Shown: in pieces, positions 18,534-27,054 of the stretch | Layout of the letters: every line of letters begins with the position of its first letter | Numbering within the stretch: the first letter of the stretch is position 1 | Source: Palleronia marisminoris | Lineage (GTDB): Bacteria > Pseudomonadota > Alphaproteobacteria > Rhodobacterales > Rhodobacteraceae | DNA length: 64,000 nt | Reading direction: 5' to 3' | Assembly (NCBI RefSeq): GCF_900172315.1 | Contig: NZ_FWFV01000006.1 | Location: 62,001-126,000, forward strand | Notes under the pieces: model-generated | Told to the model about the DNA's origin: nothing | Databases searched by the model: none | Seen by the model: only the letters and a program-made list of their open reading frames with translations | Position numbers and translations under genes: made by a program

Positions 18534-21167
18534 GTGAGCGACGCACCGACGCCGATGATGGCGCAGTTTCTCGAGATCAAGGCGGATCACCCGGACGCGC
18601 TGCTGTTCTACCGGATGGGTGACTTCTACGAACTGTTCTTCGATGACGCGGTGGCGGCCGCCGAGGCGCTGGACATCGCCCTGACCAAGCGCGGCAAGCA
18701 TCTGGGCGATGACATCCCCATGTGCGGCGTCCCGGTCCACGCCGCCGAAGGCTACCTGCTGACCCTGATCCGCAAGGGCTTCCGCGTCGCCGTCTGCGAG
18801 CAGATGGAGGACCCCGCCGAGGCCAAGAAGCGCGGGTCCAAATCCGTGGTGAAGCGCGCGGTGGTGCGGCTGGTGACGCCCGGCACGCTGACCGAAGAGT
18901 CGTTGCTGGACGCCCGGCGGCACAACTTCCTCGCCGCCTGGGCCGATGTGCGGGGCGAGGGGGCGCTGGCCTGGGTCGACATCTCGACCGGCGAATTGCG
19001 CGTGACGCCGTGCCCGCGCGTGCGGCTGGGGCCGGAGCTTGCGCGGCTGGCCCCCCGCGAGGTGCTGCTGAGCGAGGCACACGAGGCCGACCTGACCCCG
19101 CTGGTCGCCGAATTGGGGGGCTCGGCGACAGGACTGTCGCGCGGGTCCTTCGACAGCGTGGCGGGAGAGAAGCGGCTGTGCGCGACGTGGAAGGTCGGGT
19201 CGCTGGACGCGTTCGGCGCATTCGGGCGGGCCGAAGTCTCGGCCATGGCGGCGATCGTCGACTACCTCGAGATCACGCAGCGGGGGAAGCTGCCGCTGCT
19301 GCGCGCGCCTTTGCGGGAAGAACCGCAGGCCGTCATGCAGATCGACGCGGCGACACGGCGCAACCTCGAGCTGACGCACTCCCTGTCGGGCGGCCGGCAG
19401 GGGTCGCTTCTGTGGGCCATCGACCGGACGGTGACGGCGGTCGGGGGGCGGCTGCTCGAACGGCGGCTGACCTCGCCCTCGCGGGATCTGAGCACGATCC
19501 GGGCGCGACAGGCGGGCGTCGCGCGGCTGGTGGATGATGCGCGGCTGGGCGAGACCCTGCGCGAGTGGCTGCGACAGGTGTCGGACATGGACCGGGCGCT
19601 GTCGCGGCTGGCGCTCGACCGGGGCGGGCCGCGCGACCTGACGGCCATCCGCGACGGCCTGACCCGCGCGGACGAGCTGCGCGAGGTGCTGGAAGGCGCC
19701 GAGGATTTGCCCGACGTTCTGGCCGAGGCGGCGCGGGCTTTGGGCGGCCACGAGGCACTGATCGACCTTCTGGACGCCGCGCTGGTGGCCGAACCGCCGC
19801 TTCTGGCGCGCGACGGCGGCTTCGTCGCGCCCGGCTACGACGGTGACCTCGACGAGGCGCGGACGCTGCGGGACGAGGGGCGGGGCGTGATCGCCTCGAT
19901 GCAGGCCGAGTATGCCGAAGCGACGGGAATCGGCGCGCTGAAGGTCAAGCACAACAACGTGCTGGGCTACTTCATCGAGGTCACTTCGACTCATGCCGAC
20001 AAGATGTTCGCCCTGTCGGACCGCTTCATCCACCGCCAGACGACCGCCAGCGCCGTACGCTTCACCACGGTCGAGCTGTCCGAACTGGAGACGAAGATCC
20101 TGAATGCCGGGGGCAGGGCGCTCGAGATCGAGAAGCGGATCTTCGGCAGCCTGTCGCAAGCCGTGGTCGCCGAGGCAGCGGCCGTCGGCGAGGCGGCGCG
20201 CGCGCTGGCGGCGCTGGACGTGACCGCGGCGCTGGCGCATCTGGCGCTGACCGAGGATTGGGTGCGCCCGACCGTCGAGGACAGCCGCCTGTTCCACGTG
20301 GAACAAGGCCGTCATCCTGTCGTCGAGCGTGCCTTGAAGGCGCAGGGGGCAGGGCCCTTCATCGCCAACGATTGCGACCTGTCGGATGGAGTGGGGCCGG
20401 CCTGCTGGCTGCTGACGGGTCCGAACATGGCCGGCAAGTCGACCTTCCTGCGGCAGAACGCGGTGATCGCACTTCTGGCGCAGATGGGGGCGTTCGTTCC
20501 CGCGCGCGAGGCCCGGATCGGCATAGTCAGCCAGCTGTTCAGCCGGGTCGGCGCGGCGGACGACCTCGCGCGGGGGCGGTCGACCTTCATGGTCGAGATG
20601 GTCGAAACCGCGGCGATCCTGAACCAGGCGGACGAGAGCGCGCTGGTGATCCTCGACGAGATCGGCCGCGGCACGGCCACCTACGATGGCCTGTCGATCG
20701 CTTGGGCGACGCTGGAACACCTGCACGACGTGAACGGATGCCGCGCGCTGTTCGCGACGCACTATCACGAGCTGACGCGGTTGGCAGAAAAGCTTGACGG
20801 GGTGAGGAACGCGACCGTCGCGGTGAAGGAGTGGGAGGGCGAGGTGATCTTCCTCCACGAGGTGCGCAAGGGGACCGCGGATCGCTCCTACGGGGTGCAG
20901 GTGGCCAAGCTGGCCGGACTGCCGCAAGCCGTGGTGGCGCGTGCCGAGGTGGTCTTGCGCGCGCTGGAAGAGGGCGAGGCGGGGGGCCGGCAGGCGACGC
21001 TGATCGACGACCTGCCATTGTTTTCGGCCGCCCCGCCGCCTGCGCCGGTCGCGCCGAAAGGCTCGGCGGTCGAGTCGCGACTCGCGGCGCTCCACCCCGA
21101 CGACCTGAGCCCGCGCGAGGCGCTGGACCTGATCTACGAGCTGCGCACACTCGCCACAAAAGCTTGA
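18534..21167 (+). CDS. mutS: DNA mismatch repair protein MutS
   Basis: 877 residues from a GTG start ([16 protein letters not shown]). The mismatch-recognition motif is [12 protein letters not shown] near residue 27. The ATPase domain has Walker [16 protein letters not shown] near residue 629, Walker [16 protein letters not shown], and the ATHYHELT motif. Length and domain order are full-size. Together with MutL (not in window) it starts mismatch repair. Odd point: around residue 587 the codons for RLFHVEQG contain a symmetric parS-like palindrome (listed separately). The upstream 174-bp region is shared with divergent maeB. Confidence 0.97.
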   Translation: MSDAPTPMMAQFLEIKADHPDALLFYRMGDFYELFFDDAVAAAEALDIALTKRGKHLGDDIPMCGVPVHAAEGYLLTLIRKGFRVAVCEQMEDPAEAKKRGSKSVVKRAVVRLVTPGTLTEESLLDARRHNFLAAWADVRGEGALAWVDISTGELRVTPCPRVRLGPELARLAPREVLLSEAHEADLTPLVAELGGSATGLSRGSFDSVAGEKRLCATWKVGSLDAFGAFGRAEVSAMAAIVDYLEITQRGKLPLLRAPLREEPQAVMQIDAATRRNLELTHSLSGGRQGSLLWAIDRTVTAVGGRLLERRLTSPSRDLSTIRARQAGVARLVDDARLGETLREWLRQVSDMDRALSRLALDRGGPRDLTAIRDGLTRADELREVLEGAEDLPDVLAEAARALGGHEALIDLLDAALVAEPPLLARDGGFVAPGYDGDLDEARTLRDEGRGVIASMQAEYAEATGIGALKVKHNNVLGYFIEVTSTHADKMFALSDRFIHRQTTASAVRFTTVELSELETKILNAGGRALEIEKRIFGSLSQAVVAEAAAVGEAARALAALDVTAALAHLALTEDWVRPTVEDSRLFHVEQGRHPVVERALKAQGAGPFIANDCDLSDGVGPACWLLTGPNMAGKSTFLRQNAVIALLAQMGAFVPAREARIGIVSQLFSRVGAADDLARGRSTFMVEMVETAAILNQADESALVILDEIGRGTATYDGLSIAWATLEHLHDVNGCRALFATHYHELTRLAEKLDGVRNATVAVKEWEGEVIFLHEVRKGTADRSYGVQVAKLAGLPQAVVARAEVVLRALEEGEAGGRQATLIDDLPLFSAAPPPAPVAPKGSAVESRLAALHPDDLSPREALDLIYELRTLATKA
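20290..20305. other. parS-like palindrome inside mutS
   Basis: TGTTCCACGTGGAACA is a perfect 16-bp inverted repeat that differs from the classic parS TGTTTCACGTGAAACA only by a compensating change in both arms. It lies within the mutS coding sequence. It is about 24 kb from parB and 30 kb from the putative origin, within the distance over which secondary parS sites occur in some bacteria. ParB binding is inferred from sequence alone. Confidence 0.5.
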
Positions 21168-21211
21168 ACCTGGTTGTTTCTGACACTCCGCGGCCATTTC
21201 CGCGACCCGCG

Positions 21212-21227
21212 CTAAGCAAGCGTTAAC
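21212..21227. promoter_or_regulatory. Near-consensus CtrA box upstream of the polysaccharide locus
   Basis: CTAAGCAAGCGTTAAC fits TTAA-N7-TTAAC with one mismatch in the first base of the left half-site. It lies 52 bp upstream of the first gene of the polysaccharide locus, in the 111-bp gap after mutS that must also hold that gene's promoter. One mismatch makes chance occurrence quite possible. Confidence 0.3.
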
Positions 21228-21278
21228 TCTGCGCACTCTACGACACTCACTGTCCATCCCTGGCCGTGAGACGTCCCC

Positions 21279-23243
21279 GTGAACACAATGACGCCCATCG
21301 CCCGTTCCGCGTCGAACGAGGACCGTCCCGTGGTCGCGGCTCCTGCGCAGGCAAAGAGGGCCCTCCCGCCGCTCTACGACAAGATCATCGGCCTGCCGCG
21401 GCGGACCAAGTGGGCGCTCGTGCTGGCGCTCGACCTGTCGCTGGTGGCGGTGGCGCTGGTCCTGGCTGTCGTGCTGCGCTTCGACACTGCGGACGCCGCC
21501 GACGCGATCCGCGCCCATACCGGCGTGCTGGTGGCGACTTGCGGCCTTGCCGCGGCGGTCCTGCACGGCCTCGGCATCCCGCAAATCCGATTGCATCATA
21601 CCGAGGCACGCGCGCTGGCCTCGCTTGCCCTCGGCGCGACGCTTCTTGCGACGATCGCGGCGGCCGCCGCTCAAATGCTGCAGGCACCCGCGCCGCTGTC
21701 GCTGCCTCTGATCTTCGGCACGGCGTTCTTCACCCTTGCGGTCGGTGCGCGGCTGGCAATTCTCGGCACCCTCTTCAGCATCCGCAGGCTGAGCGCCGGT
21801 CAGACGCCCGTGATCCTTTACGGCGCCGGGACCGAAGGGGTGCAGATCGCCTATGCGCTGCGCTCTTCCGGTAGCCTGTGCCCCGTCGCGTTCGTCGATG
21901 ACAACCGCGCCTTCGAGGGGCTTCGCATCGCTGGCCTGAAGGTTCATGGCGCACGGATGCTGCCGCGGCTGGCGGCGCGCTTCGGCGTGAAGACCGTGAT
22001 CCTCGCGCTGTCCTCGGCCTCGGACGAGCGGCGCAACTGGATCGCCGCCGAAATCCGCGCACTGGGCTGCGAGGTGCAGACCCTGCCGTCCTTCGCCGAA
22101 TTGATCGAGCGTGGCAGCGTCGAGCAGGCATTGCGGCCCGTGCGCCCCGACGACCTTCTCTGTCGCGACAAGGTCGACCTCGATGTGCCGGCCGTGACCC
22201 GGACCTATGCCGGGCGCACGGTGATGGTCACCGGGGCTGGCGGATCCATCGGCTCGGAACTGTGCCGCCAGCTGGTCGATTGCCGCCCCGCGCGCATCGT
22301 CCTGTTCGAGCACAGCGAATTCGCGCTCTACGAGATCGACGCCGAACTGCGAACCATGCTGGTCGATGGCACCGGGATCGAGGTCCGCGCGCGCCTGGGC
22401 TCGGTCACCAACGAAAGCCGCGTGCGCCAGGTGATCGAAAGCGAGGGCGTCGACTTCATCCTGCACGCCGCGGCCTACAAGCACGTCCCGATGGTCGAGG
22501 ACAACGAGCTGGAAGGCGCCTGCAACAACGTCATCGGCACCCGGATCGTCGCCCGCGCCGCCGTCGACGCGGGGGTGGAGCGGTTCATGCTGGTCTCGAC
22601 CGACAAGGCGGTACGGCCCACCAATGTGATGGGCGCCTCGAAGCGCCTGGCGGAAATGGTCGTCCAGGACCTGCAGCGCCGCAATCCGCGCACGACTCTG
22701 GCGATGGTGCGCTTCGGCAACGTGCTCGGCTCGTCCGGGTCGGTCCTGCCGCTGTTCCAGAAGCAGATCGCCCGCGGCGGCCCGATCACCGTGACCCATC
22801 CCGAGGTGACGCGGTACTTCATGACGATCCCCGAAGCTGCGCGCCTCGTGCTGCTGGGTGGGGCGTTCGCGGCAGGCGGCGACGTCTTCGTCCTGGATAT
22901 GGGCGAACCGGTGCGGATCATGGAGCTTGCGCGGCGGATGATCGAACTGTCCGGCGCAAAGGTCCAGAGCGACACCGACCCCGACGGGATCGCGATCCGG
23001 GTGACCGGGTTGCGGCCCGGCGAAAAGCTGTACGAAGAGCTTGTGATCGGCGACGCGCTGACCGCGACCCCCCACGAAAAGATACTGCGCGCCGAGGAAG
23101 AGCACCTTTCGGAAATCGAAACTCAGGCGATGTTACGCGCCGTTCAGGCGGCGATCGACGCCGGCGACGCGATCCGCCTGCGCACCTGCATCGAGCGATA
23201 TGTCAGCGGCTACCACATCCCCGCCACTGCCGACGCCATGTGA
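21279..23243 (+). CDS. Membrane-anchored nucleotide-sugar 4,6-dehydratase, WbpM/FlaA1/CapD family
   Basis: 654 residues from GTG 21279 (an ATG follows at 21288). About four transmembrane segments occupy residues 40-165. A first Rossmann-like domain follows (VILYGAGTEGVQIAYAL, about 180-270). The catalytic SDR domain starts near 315 with VMVTGAGGSIGSELCRQL. The active-site segment is STDKAVRPTNVMGASKR: the usual tyrosine of YxxxK is methionine (MGASK), as in the WbpM/FlaA1 group that converts UDP-GlcNAc to a UDP-4-keto-6-deoxy sugar. It opens the polysaccharide locus and probably feeds the aminotransferase at 31849 or makes QuiNAc/FucNAc-type sugars. Confidence 0.92.
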   Translation: MNTMTPIARSASNEDRPVVAAPAQAKRALPPLYDKIIGLPRRTKWALVLALDLSLVAVALVLAVVLRFDTADAADAIRAHTGVLVATCGLAAAVLHGLGIPQIRLHHTEARALASLALGATLLATIAAAAAQMLQAPAPLSLPLIFGTAFFTLAVGARLAILGTLFSIRRLSAGQTPVILYGAGTEGVQIAYALRSSGSLCPVAFVDDNRAFEGLRIAGLKVHGARMLPRLAARFGVKTVILALSSASDERRNWIAAEIRALGCEVQTLPSFAELIERGSVEQALRPVRPDDLLCRDKVDLDVPAVTRTYAGRTVMVTGAGGSIGSELCRQLVDCRPARIVLFEHSEFALYEIDAELRTMLVDGTGIEVRARLGSVTNESRVRQVIESEGVDFILHAAAYKHVPMVEDNELEGACNNVIGTRIVARAAVDAGVERFMLVSTDKAVRPTNVMGASKRLAEMVVQDLQRRNPRTTLAMVRFGNVLGSSGSVLPLFQKQIARGGPITVTHPEVTRYFMTIPEAARLVLLGGAFAAGGDVFVLDMGEPVRIMELARRMIELSGAKVQSDTDPDGIAIRVTGLRPGEKLYEELVIGDALTATPHEKILRAEEEHLSEIETQAMLRAVQAAIDAGDAIRLRTCIERYVSGYHIPATADAM

Positions 23244-23266
23244 CCATCGAGATGGAGAACCAGACA

Positions 23267-24346
23267 ATGATGGCAAGACCCTTCGGGACCCAGAACGGGC
23301 CCGCACAGCGGATCGAACGCGTGCTCATCACGGGCGGCACCGGATCGTTCGGCAAGACCATGCTGAAGGGTCTGCTGGCCGAGGGCGTGCCCCAGATCCG
23401 CATCCTCAGCCGCGACGAGGAAAAGCAGGACGCCCTGCGCGCCGAGCTGCGCGACGACCGGGTGCGCTACTACATCGGTGACATCCGCGACCCGGAATCG
23501 GTCGAGCGCGCCATGGCCGGCGTGGACTCGGTGTTCCACGCGGCCGCACTGAAGCAGGTGCCGTCGTGCGAGTTCTTCCCGCACGAAGCGGTGCGCACCA
23601 ATGTCATCGGGTCCGAGAACGTGATCCGGGCGGCGATCCGTGCGGGAGTGCGCTCGCTCGTGTGCCTGTCGACCGACAAGGCGGTATTTCCCGTCAACGC
23701 GATGGGCCTGTCGAAGGCCCTTATGGAAAAGACGGCGCTGGCGGCCGCGCGCAGCTTGGGCGACACCGCCGACACCACGATCTCGTGCGTGCGCTACGGC
23801 AACGTCATGTATTCTCGCGGCTCGGCGATCCCGCTCTTCGTGCGCCAGATCCGCGAGGGCCGGCCGATCACGGTGACCGAGCCCACCATGACGCGCTTCC
23901 TGATGCCGCTGCGCGACAGCGTCGCCCTCGTGCGCCACGCCTTCGCCCACGCCAACCAGGGCGACCTGTTCATCAAGAAGGCTCCGGCCTCGACCATCGC
24001 CGACCTGATCGAGGCGCTGAAGCAGTTGTTCGACGCGCCCCGCCATCCCGTCGAGACCATCGGTTGGCGCCATGCCGAAAAGCTCTACGAGACGCTGGCC
24101 AGCGCCGAAGAGCTCGCGCGGGCCGAGGACATGGGCGCCTACTGGCGGATCATGCCCGACACTCGGGACCTGAACTACAAGCCGTTCTTCAGCGAAGGCG
24201 ATCCGCGGACCGCCCGGATCGAGGACTACCACTCGCACAACACCGAACGGCTGGACGTGGAGGGCGTGAAGCGGCTGCTCCTCAGCCTTCCCGAGGTTCA
24301 GGGCGCGCTGCAGGACAGCGGGCGGCCGCTCGCCCTCACTGCCTGA
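23267..24346 (+). CDS. UDP-GlcNAc 4,6-dehydratase (5-inverting), CapE/FnlA/WbjB type
   Basis: 359 residues from ATG 23267, placed by TGGAGAA at 23253-23259; an in-frame ATG at 23252 is possible. The NAD-binding loop is VLITGGTGSFGKTM and the catalytic segment is STDKAVFPVNAMGLSKALME, where methionine again replaces the SDR tyrosine as is typical for this family. The C-terminal LDVEGVKRLLLSLPEVQ is also family-like. Family knowledge: this is the first enzyme of UDP-N-acetyl-L-fucosamine synthesis, which CapF and CapG types complete; both follow immediately here. The gap to the next ORF is 28 bp. Confidence 0.92.
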   Translation: MMARPFGTQNGPAQRIERVLITGGTGSFGKTMLKGLLAEGVPQIRILSRDEEKQDALRAELRDDRVRYYIGDIRDPESVERAMAGVDSVFHAAALKQVPSCEFFPHEAVRTNVIGSENVIRAAIRAGVRSLVCLSTDKAVFPVNAMGLSKALMEKTALAAARSLGDTADTTISCVRYGNVMYSRGSAIPLFVRQIREGRPITVTEPTMTRFLMPLRDSVALVRHAFAHANQGDLFIKKAPASTIADLIEALKQLFDAPRHPVETIGWRHAEKLYETLASAEELARAEDMGAYWRIMPDTRDLNYKPFFSEGDPRTARIEDYHSHNTERLDVEGVKRLLLSLPEVQGALQDSGRPLALTA

Positions 24347-24374
24347 CCTACGCCCGACGAAAAGGGGGACCAGA

Positions 24375-24596
24375 ATGGCCCGTGTCGTGAACCACACCTC
24401 TCTCGCCCTGCGCATCAGGGGCGCCGTCGACCGTTGCGGCTGGCGCGTGCGCCTGTTCGGCATCACCACGAACGTCTCCGAGGAAGATCACTTCACCCGC
24501 GCCACGGAGCCACCGGTGCGCGCGGACAGCCTCGCCAGCTCCGGCTCGGGCGTCCGCTCCCTGTGCGTGTTCATGGCGCTCGGGGCAGGGGCATGA
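24375..24596 (+). CDS. Small unknown ORF inside the UDP-FucNAc cassette
   Basis: 73 residues, rich in arginine in its first half (MARVVNHTSLALRIRGAVD) with no signal peptide, membrane segment or recognised domain. Support for it being a gene: AAGGGGG seven bases before the ATG, filling of the gap between two cassette genes, and a stop (24594-24596) overlapping the next start ATG 24593 in the ATGA manner of co-translated genes. Against it: short, high-GC frame without a known homologue in cassettes of E. coli, S. aureus or P. aeruginosa. It could also be only a coupling leader for the downstream gene. No function is proposed. Confidence 0.5.
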   Translation: MARVVNHTSLALRIRGAVDRCGWRVRLFGITTNVSEEDHFTRATEPPVRADSLASSGSGVRSLCVFMALGAGA

Positions 24597-25711
24597 TGCG
24601 CGTCGTCGTCACCGGCGCCGGTGGGCTGATCGGCCGCCACGCCCGCTCCCGCCTGCACGCAGCGAATTGCGCCGCCGCCCATCGCGGTGAGGCCAAGCCG
24701 TGGGACATCGTCACCCTCGGCCACGCCGCATTCCAGAATGACGCGCAGCTCGCCTCGGCGCTTGCAGGGGCGGATGCGGTTCTGCATTTCGCCGGCGTGA
24801 ACCGCGCCCCCGAGGCCGAGGTCGAGACTGCAAATCCCGCGATCTCCCAGCGCCTCGTCGCGGCCTGCGGCGCCGCCGACTGTGATGCTCATATCGTTCA
24901 CGCGAACTCGACTCATGCCGGGCGCGACACCGCCTATGGCCGGTCCAAGGCCCGGGCGGCCGATGTGCTGGCCGAGGGCGTCACGCGGATGACCGACCTG
25001 GTTCTGCCTCACATCTTCGGCGAGGACGCGCGGCCGTTCTACAACAACGTCACCGCCACCCTGATCCATCAGATCCTCGACGGGACCGGGCCTCAGTTGA
25101 ACCCCGACGGCCAGGTCGCCCTGCTGCACGCCGGGGCCGCCGCCGACATGGCCATCGACGCGATCGCGAAAGGGCAGGCGGGCCGGATCACGCCGGAGGG
25201 CCGGCAGATGACGGTCGCGGCGCTCTACGAACGCCTGCGGGGGTTCCACGACTCGTACGCTGCGAACGTCATCCCCGACCTGTCCGATCCGTTCGACCTG
25301 CAGCTCTTCAACACATACCGCGCCGCCAAGGTGCCCGCCGTCCGGCCCCTGACCCGCAACACTGATTCCCGCGGCACGCTGTTCGAGGCCGTGAAAGGCG
25401 GCGGCGGGGGTCAGACGTTCCTGTCCACGACGAAGCCCGGCGTCACGCGCGGCGACCATTTCCACCTCGACAAGGTGGAACGATTCCTCGTCCTCGGGGG
25501 CGAGGCGGTGATCCGCCTGCGTCACGTCTTGTCAGACGAGGTGCAGGAAATCCGCGTGTCCGGCTCGGAGCCCGTGGCGATCGACATGCCGACGCTGACC
25601 ACCCACTCGATCGAGAACATTGGCCCCGGAGAATTGCTCACGCTGTTCTGGAGCCACGCCCTCTTCGATCCCGCCGCCCCCGACACCTACGCAGACAGGG
25701 TCATGCCGTGA
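24593..25711 (+). CDS. Bifunctional UDP-FucNAc pathway epimerase/reductase, CapF/FnlB/WbjC type
   Basis: 372 residues. Residues 1-245 are an SDR domain with VVVTGAGGLIGRHARSR and a YGRSK catalytic pair preceded by HANSTHAG. Residues 250-372 are a cupin domain, with DSRGTLFEAVK, the metal-ligand segment TRGDHFHLDKVERFLVLGG, and THSIENIGPGELLTLFW. This SDR-plus-cupin fusion is diagnostic for CapF: the cupin epimerises and the SDR reduces the keto sugar to UDP-6-deoxy-L-talNAc. Two ATGs (24593, 24596) are possible starts. The stop overlaps the GTG of the next gene by 4 bp. Confidence 0.92.
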   Translation: MMRVVVTGAGGLIGRHARSRLHAANCAAAHRGEAKPWDIVTLGHAAFQNDAQLASALAGADAVLHFAGVNRAPEAEVETANPAISQRLVAACGAADCDAHIVHANSTHAGRDTAYGRSKARAADVLAEGVTRMTDLVLPHIFGEDARPFYNNVTATLIHQILDGTGPQLNPDGQVALLHAGAAADMAIDAIAKGQAGRITPEGRQMTVAALYERLRGFHDSYAANVIPDLSDPFDLQLFNTYRAAKVPAVRPLTRNTDSRGTLFEAVKGGGGGQTFLSTTKPGVTRGDHFHLDKVERFLVLGGEAVIRLRHVLSDEVQEIRVSGSEPVAIDMPTLTTHSIENIGPGELLTLFWSHALFDPAAPDTYADRVMP

Positions 25712-26853
25712 ACAGACTGAAGGTCGCCACCATCCTCGGAACCCGTCCCGAGATCATCCGCCTGTCGCGCGTCATGGCGCGGCTCGACACGCTTACGGAT
25801 CACACGGTGATCCACACCGGCCAGAACTGGGACCGCGCCCTGAACGAGGTCTTCTTCGAGGATCTCGGCGTCCGCCCACCCGATCATTTCCTGGGTGCCG
25901 GTGGCGGCACCCTGGGCGAGACGCTGGCCGGCATCCTGACCGGGACCGAGCGCGTCCTGACCGAACTTCGCCCCGATGCCGTACTGATCCTCGGCGACAC
26001 GAACTCGGCCATCTCGGCCATCATGGCGCGTCGGATGAAGATCCCGGTCTATCACATGGAGGCTGGCAACCGCTCCTTCGACCTGAACGTCCCGGAAGAG
26101 ACCAACCGCCGCCTCGTGGACCACGTCGCCGATTTCAACCTCGTCTATACCGAGCACGCCCGTCGCCATCTTCTGTCCGAGGGTCTGCCGCATCGCCGCA
26201 TCCACCTGACCGGAAGCCCCATGCGCGAGGTGCTCGAGCACTACCGCGACCGGATCGAGGCGTCCGACGTTCTGGCCCGCCTCGGGCTGGAGCGGCGCGG
26301 CTACTTCGTGGTGTCGCTCCACCGCGAAGAGAACGTCGACAGCCCCGCCCGGCTCTCGTCTCTGGTGGCGGCATTGAACGCGCTGGCCGAGCGGCACGAC
26401 AAGCCGATCATCGTCTCGACCCATCCGCGCACACGCAAAAGGCTGGACACGTTGGGGGCCGAATTCGACCGCCGCGTGACCTGGGCCACCCCCTTCGGGT
26501 TCCACGACTACAACCATCTGCAGATGCACGCTTTCTGCGCGATCTCGGACTCGGGCACCATCGCCGAGGAGTCCTCGATCCTCGGCTTCCCGGCGATCAC
26601 CCCGCGCGATGCGATCGAACGCCCCGAGGCACTGGACACGGGCAGCATCATGGTCACTGGCGTGGATCGCGACGCGATCGTCGCCGGCGTCGAGGCCGCC
26701 GCAGGAAGCTTCGCCACGCGCGAGGCGGCAGGTTTGCCGCATCCCGTTCCCGCCGATTACTGCATCGCCAACACGTCTGAGCGGGTGGTCAACCTGATCC
26801 TCGGGACCGCGCGGCTGTCAAACGCCTGGGACGGGATCCGGAGCCATGGCTGA
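25708..26853 (+). CDS. UDP-N-acetylglucosamine 2-epimerase family, CapG/FnlC/WbjD type
   Basis: 381 residues from GTG 25708. Hallmarks of non-hydrolysing 2-epimerases are GTRPEIIRLSRVMARL at the N-terminus, HREENVDSPARL near residue 210, and SDSGTIAEESSILGFPAITP near 275 with the conserved DSGT and EE. In this position, after CapE- and CapF-type genes, it should complete UDP-N-acetyl-L-fucosamine by C2 epimerisation of UDP-6-deoxy-L-talNAc; a WecB (ManNAc) role is the alternative. The preceding stop overlaps its GTG. A 201-bp gap follows before the tyrosine autokinase. Confidence 0.92.
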   Translation: MNRLKVATILGTRPEIIRLSRVMARLDTLTDHTVIHTGQNWDRALNEVFFEDLGVRPPDHFLGAGGGTLGETLAGILTGTERVLTELRPDAVLILGDTNSAISAIMARRMKIPVYHMEAGNRSFDLNVPEETNRRLVDHVADFNLVYTEHARRHLLSEGLPHRRIHLTGSPMREVLEHYRDRIEASDVLARLGLERRGYFVVSLHREENVDSPARLSSLVAALNALAERHDKPIIVSTHPRTRKRLDTLGAEFDRRVTWATPFGFHDYNHLQMHAFCAISDSGTIAEESSILGFPAITPRDAIERPEALDTGSIMVTGVDRDAIVAGVEAAAGSFATREAAGLPHPVPADYCIANTSERVVNLILGTARLSNAWDGIRSHG

Positions 26854-27054
26854 CCTGAACCCGTCATCCTGACCGCCATGTGCCCGCCGAGACCTCGCCG
26901 CGAAACCTTCGGTTAAGGAATCGCCGATAATGGTTAACGGCGCGCTAGCACACCGAAATCTCGCCTGATCACGAAGCTGGTCCCGGCCCTAGGGTTTGTC
27001 GTGTCGATTGAGGACAGGACCGACCATCAACATCCATCGAGGAATCCAGGCCCA
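26854..27054. other. Intergenic region before the tyrosine autokinase gene
   Basis: About 200 bp without a gene. It contains two GGTTAA copies 20 bp apart (near 26912 and 26932) around an AT-richer stretch, which may belong to a promoter or regulator site for the downstream export genes. No terminator-like hairpin with a T-run was seen. Confidence 0.35.

Noticed and set aside
18387-23105. A 1572-codon open frame on the minus strand opposite mutS and the dehydratase
   Set aside because: It runs opposite two genes with clear family motifs, is rich in H, R, Q and D as expected of antisense reading of high-GC codons, and has no domain of its own.
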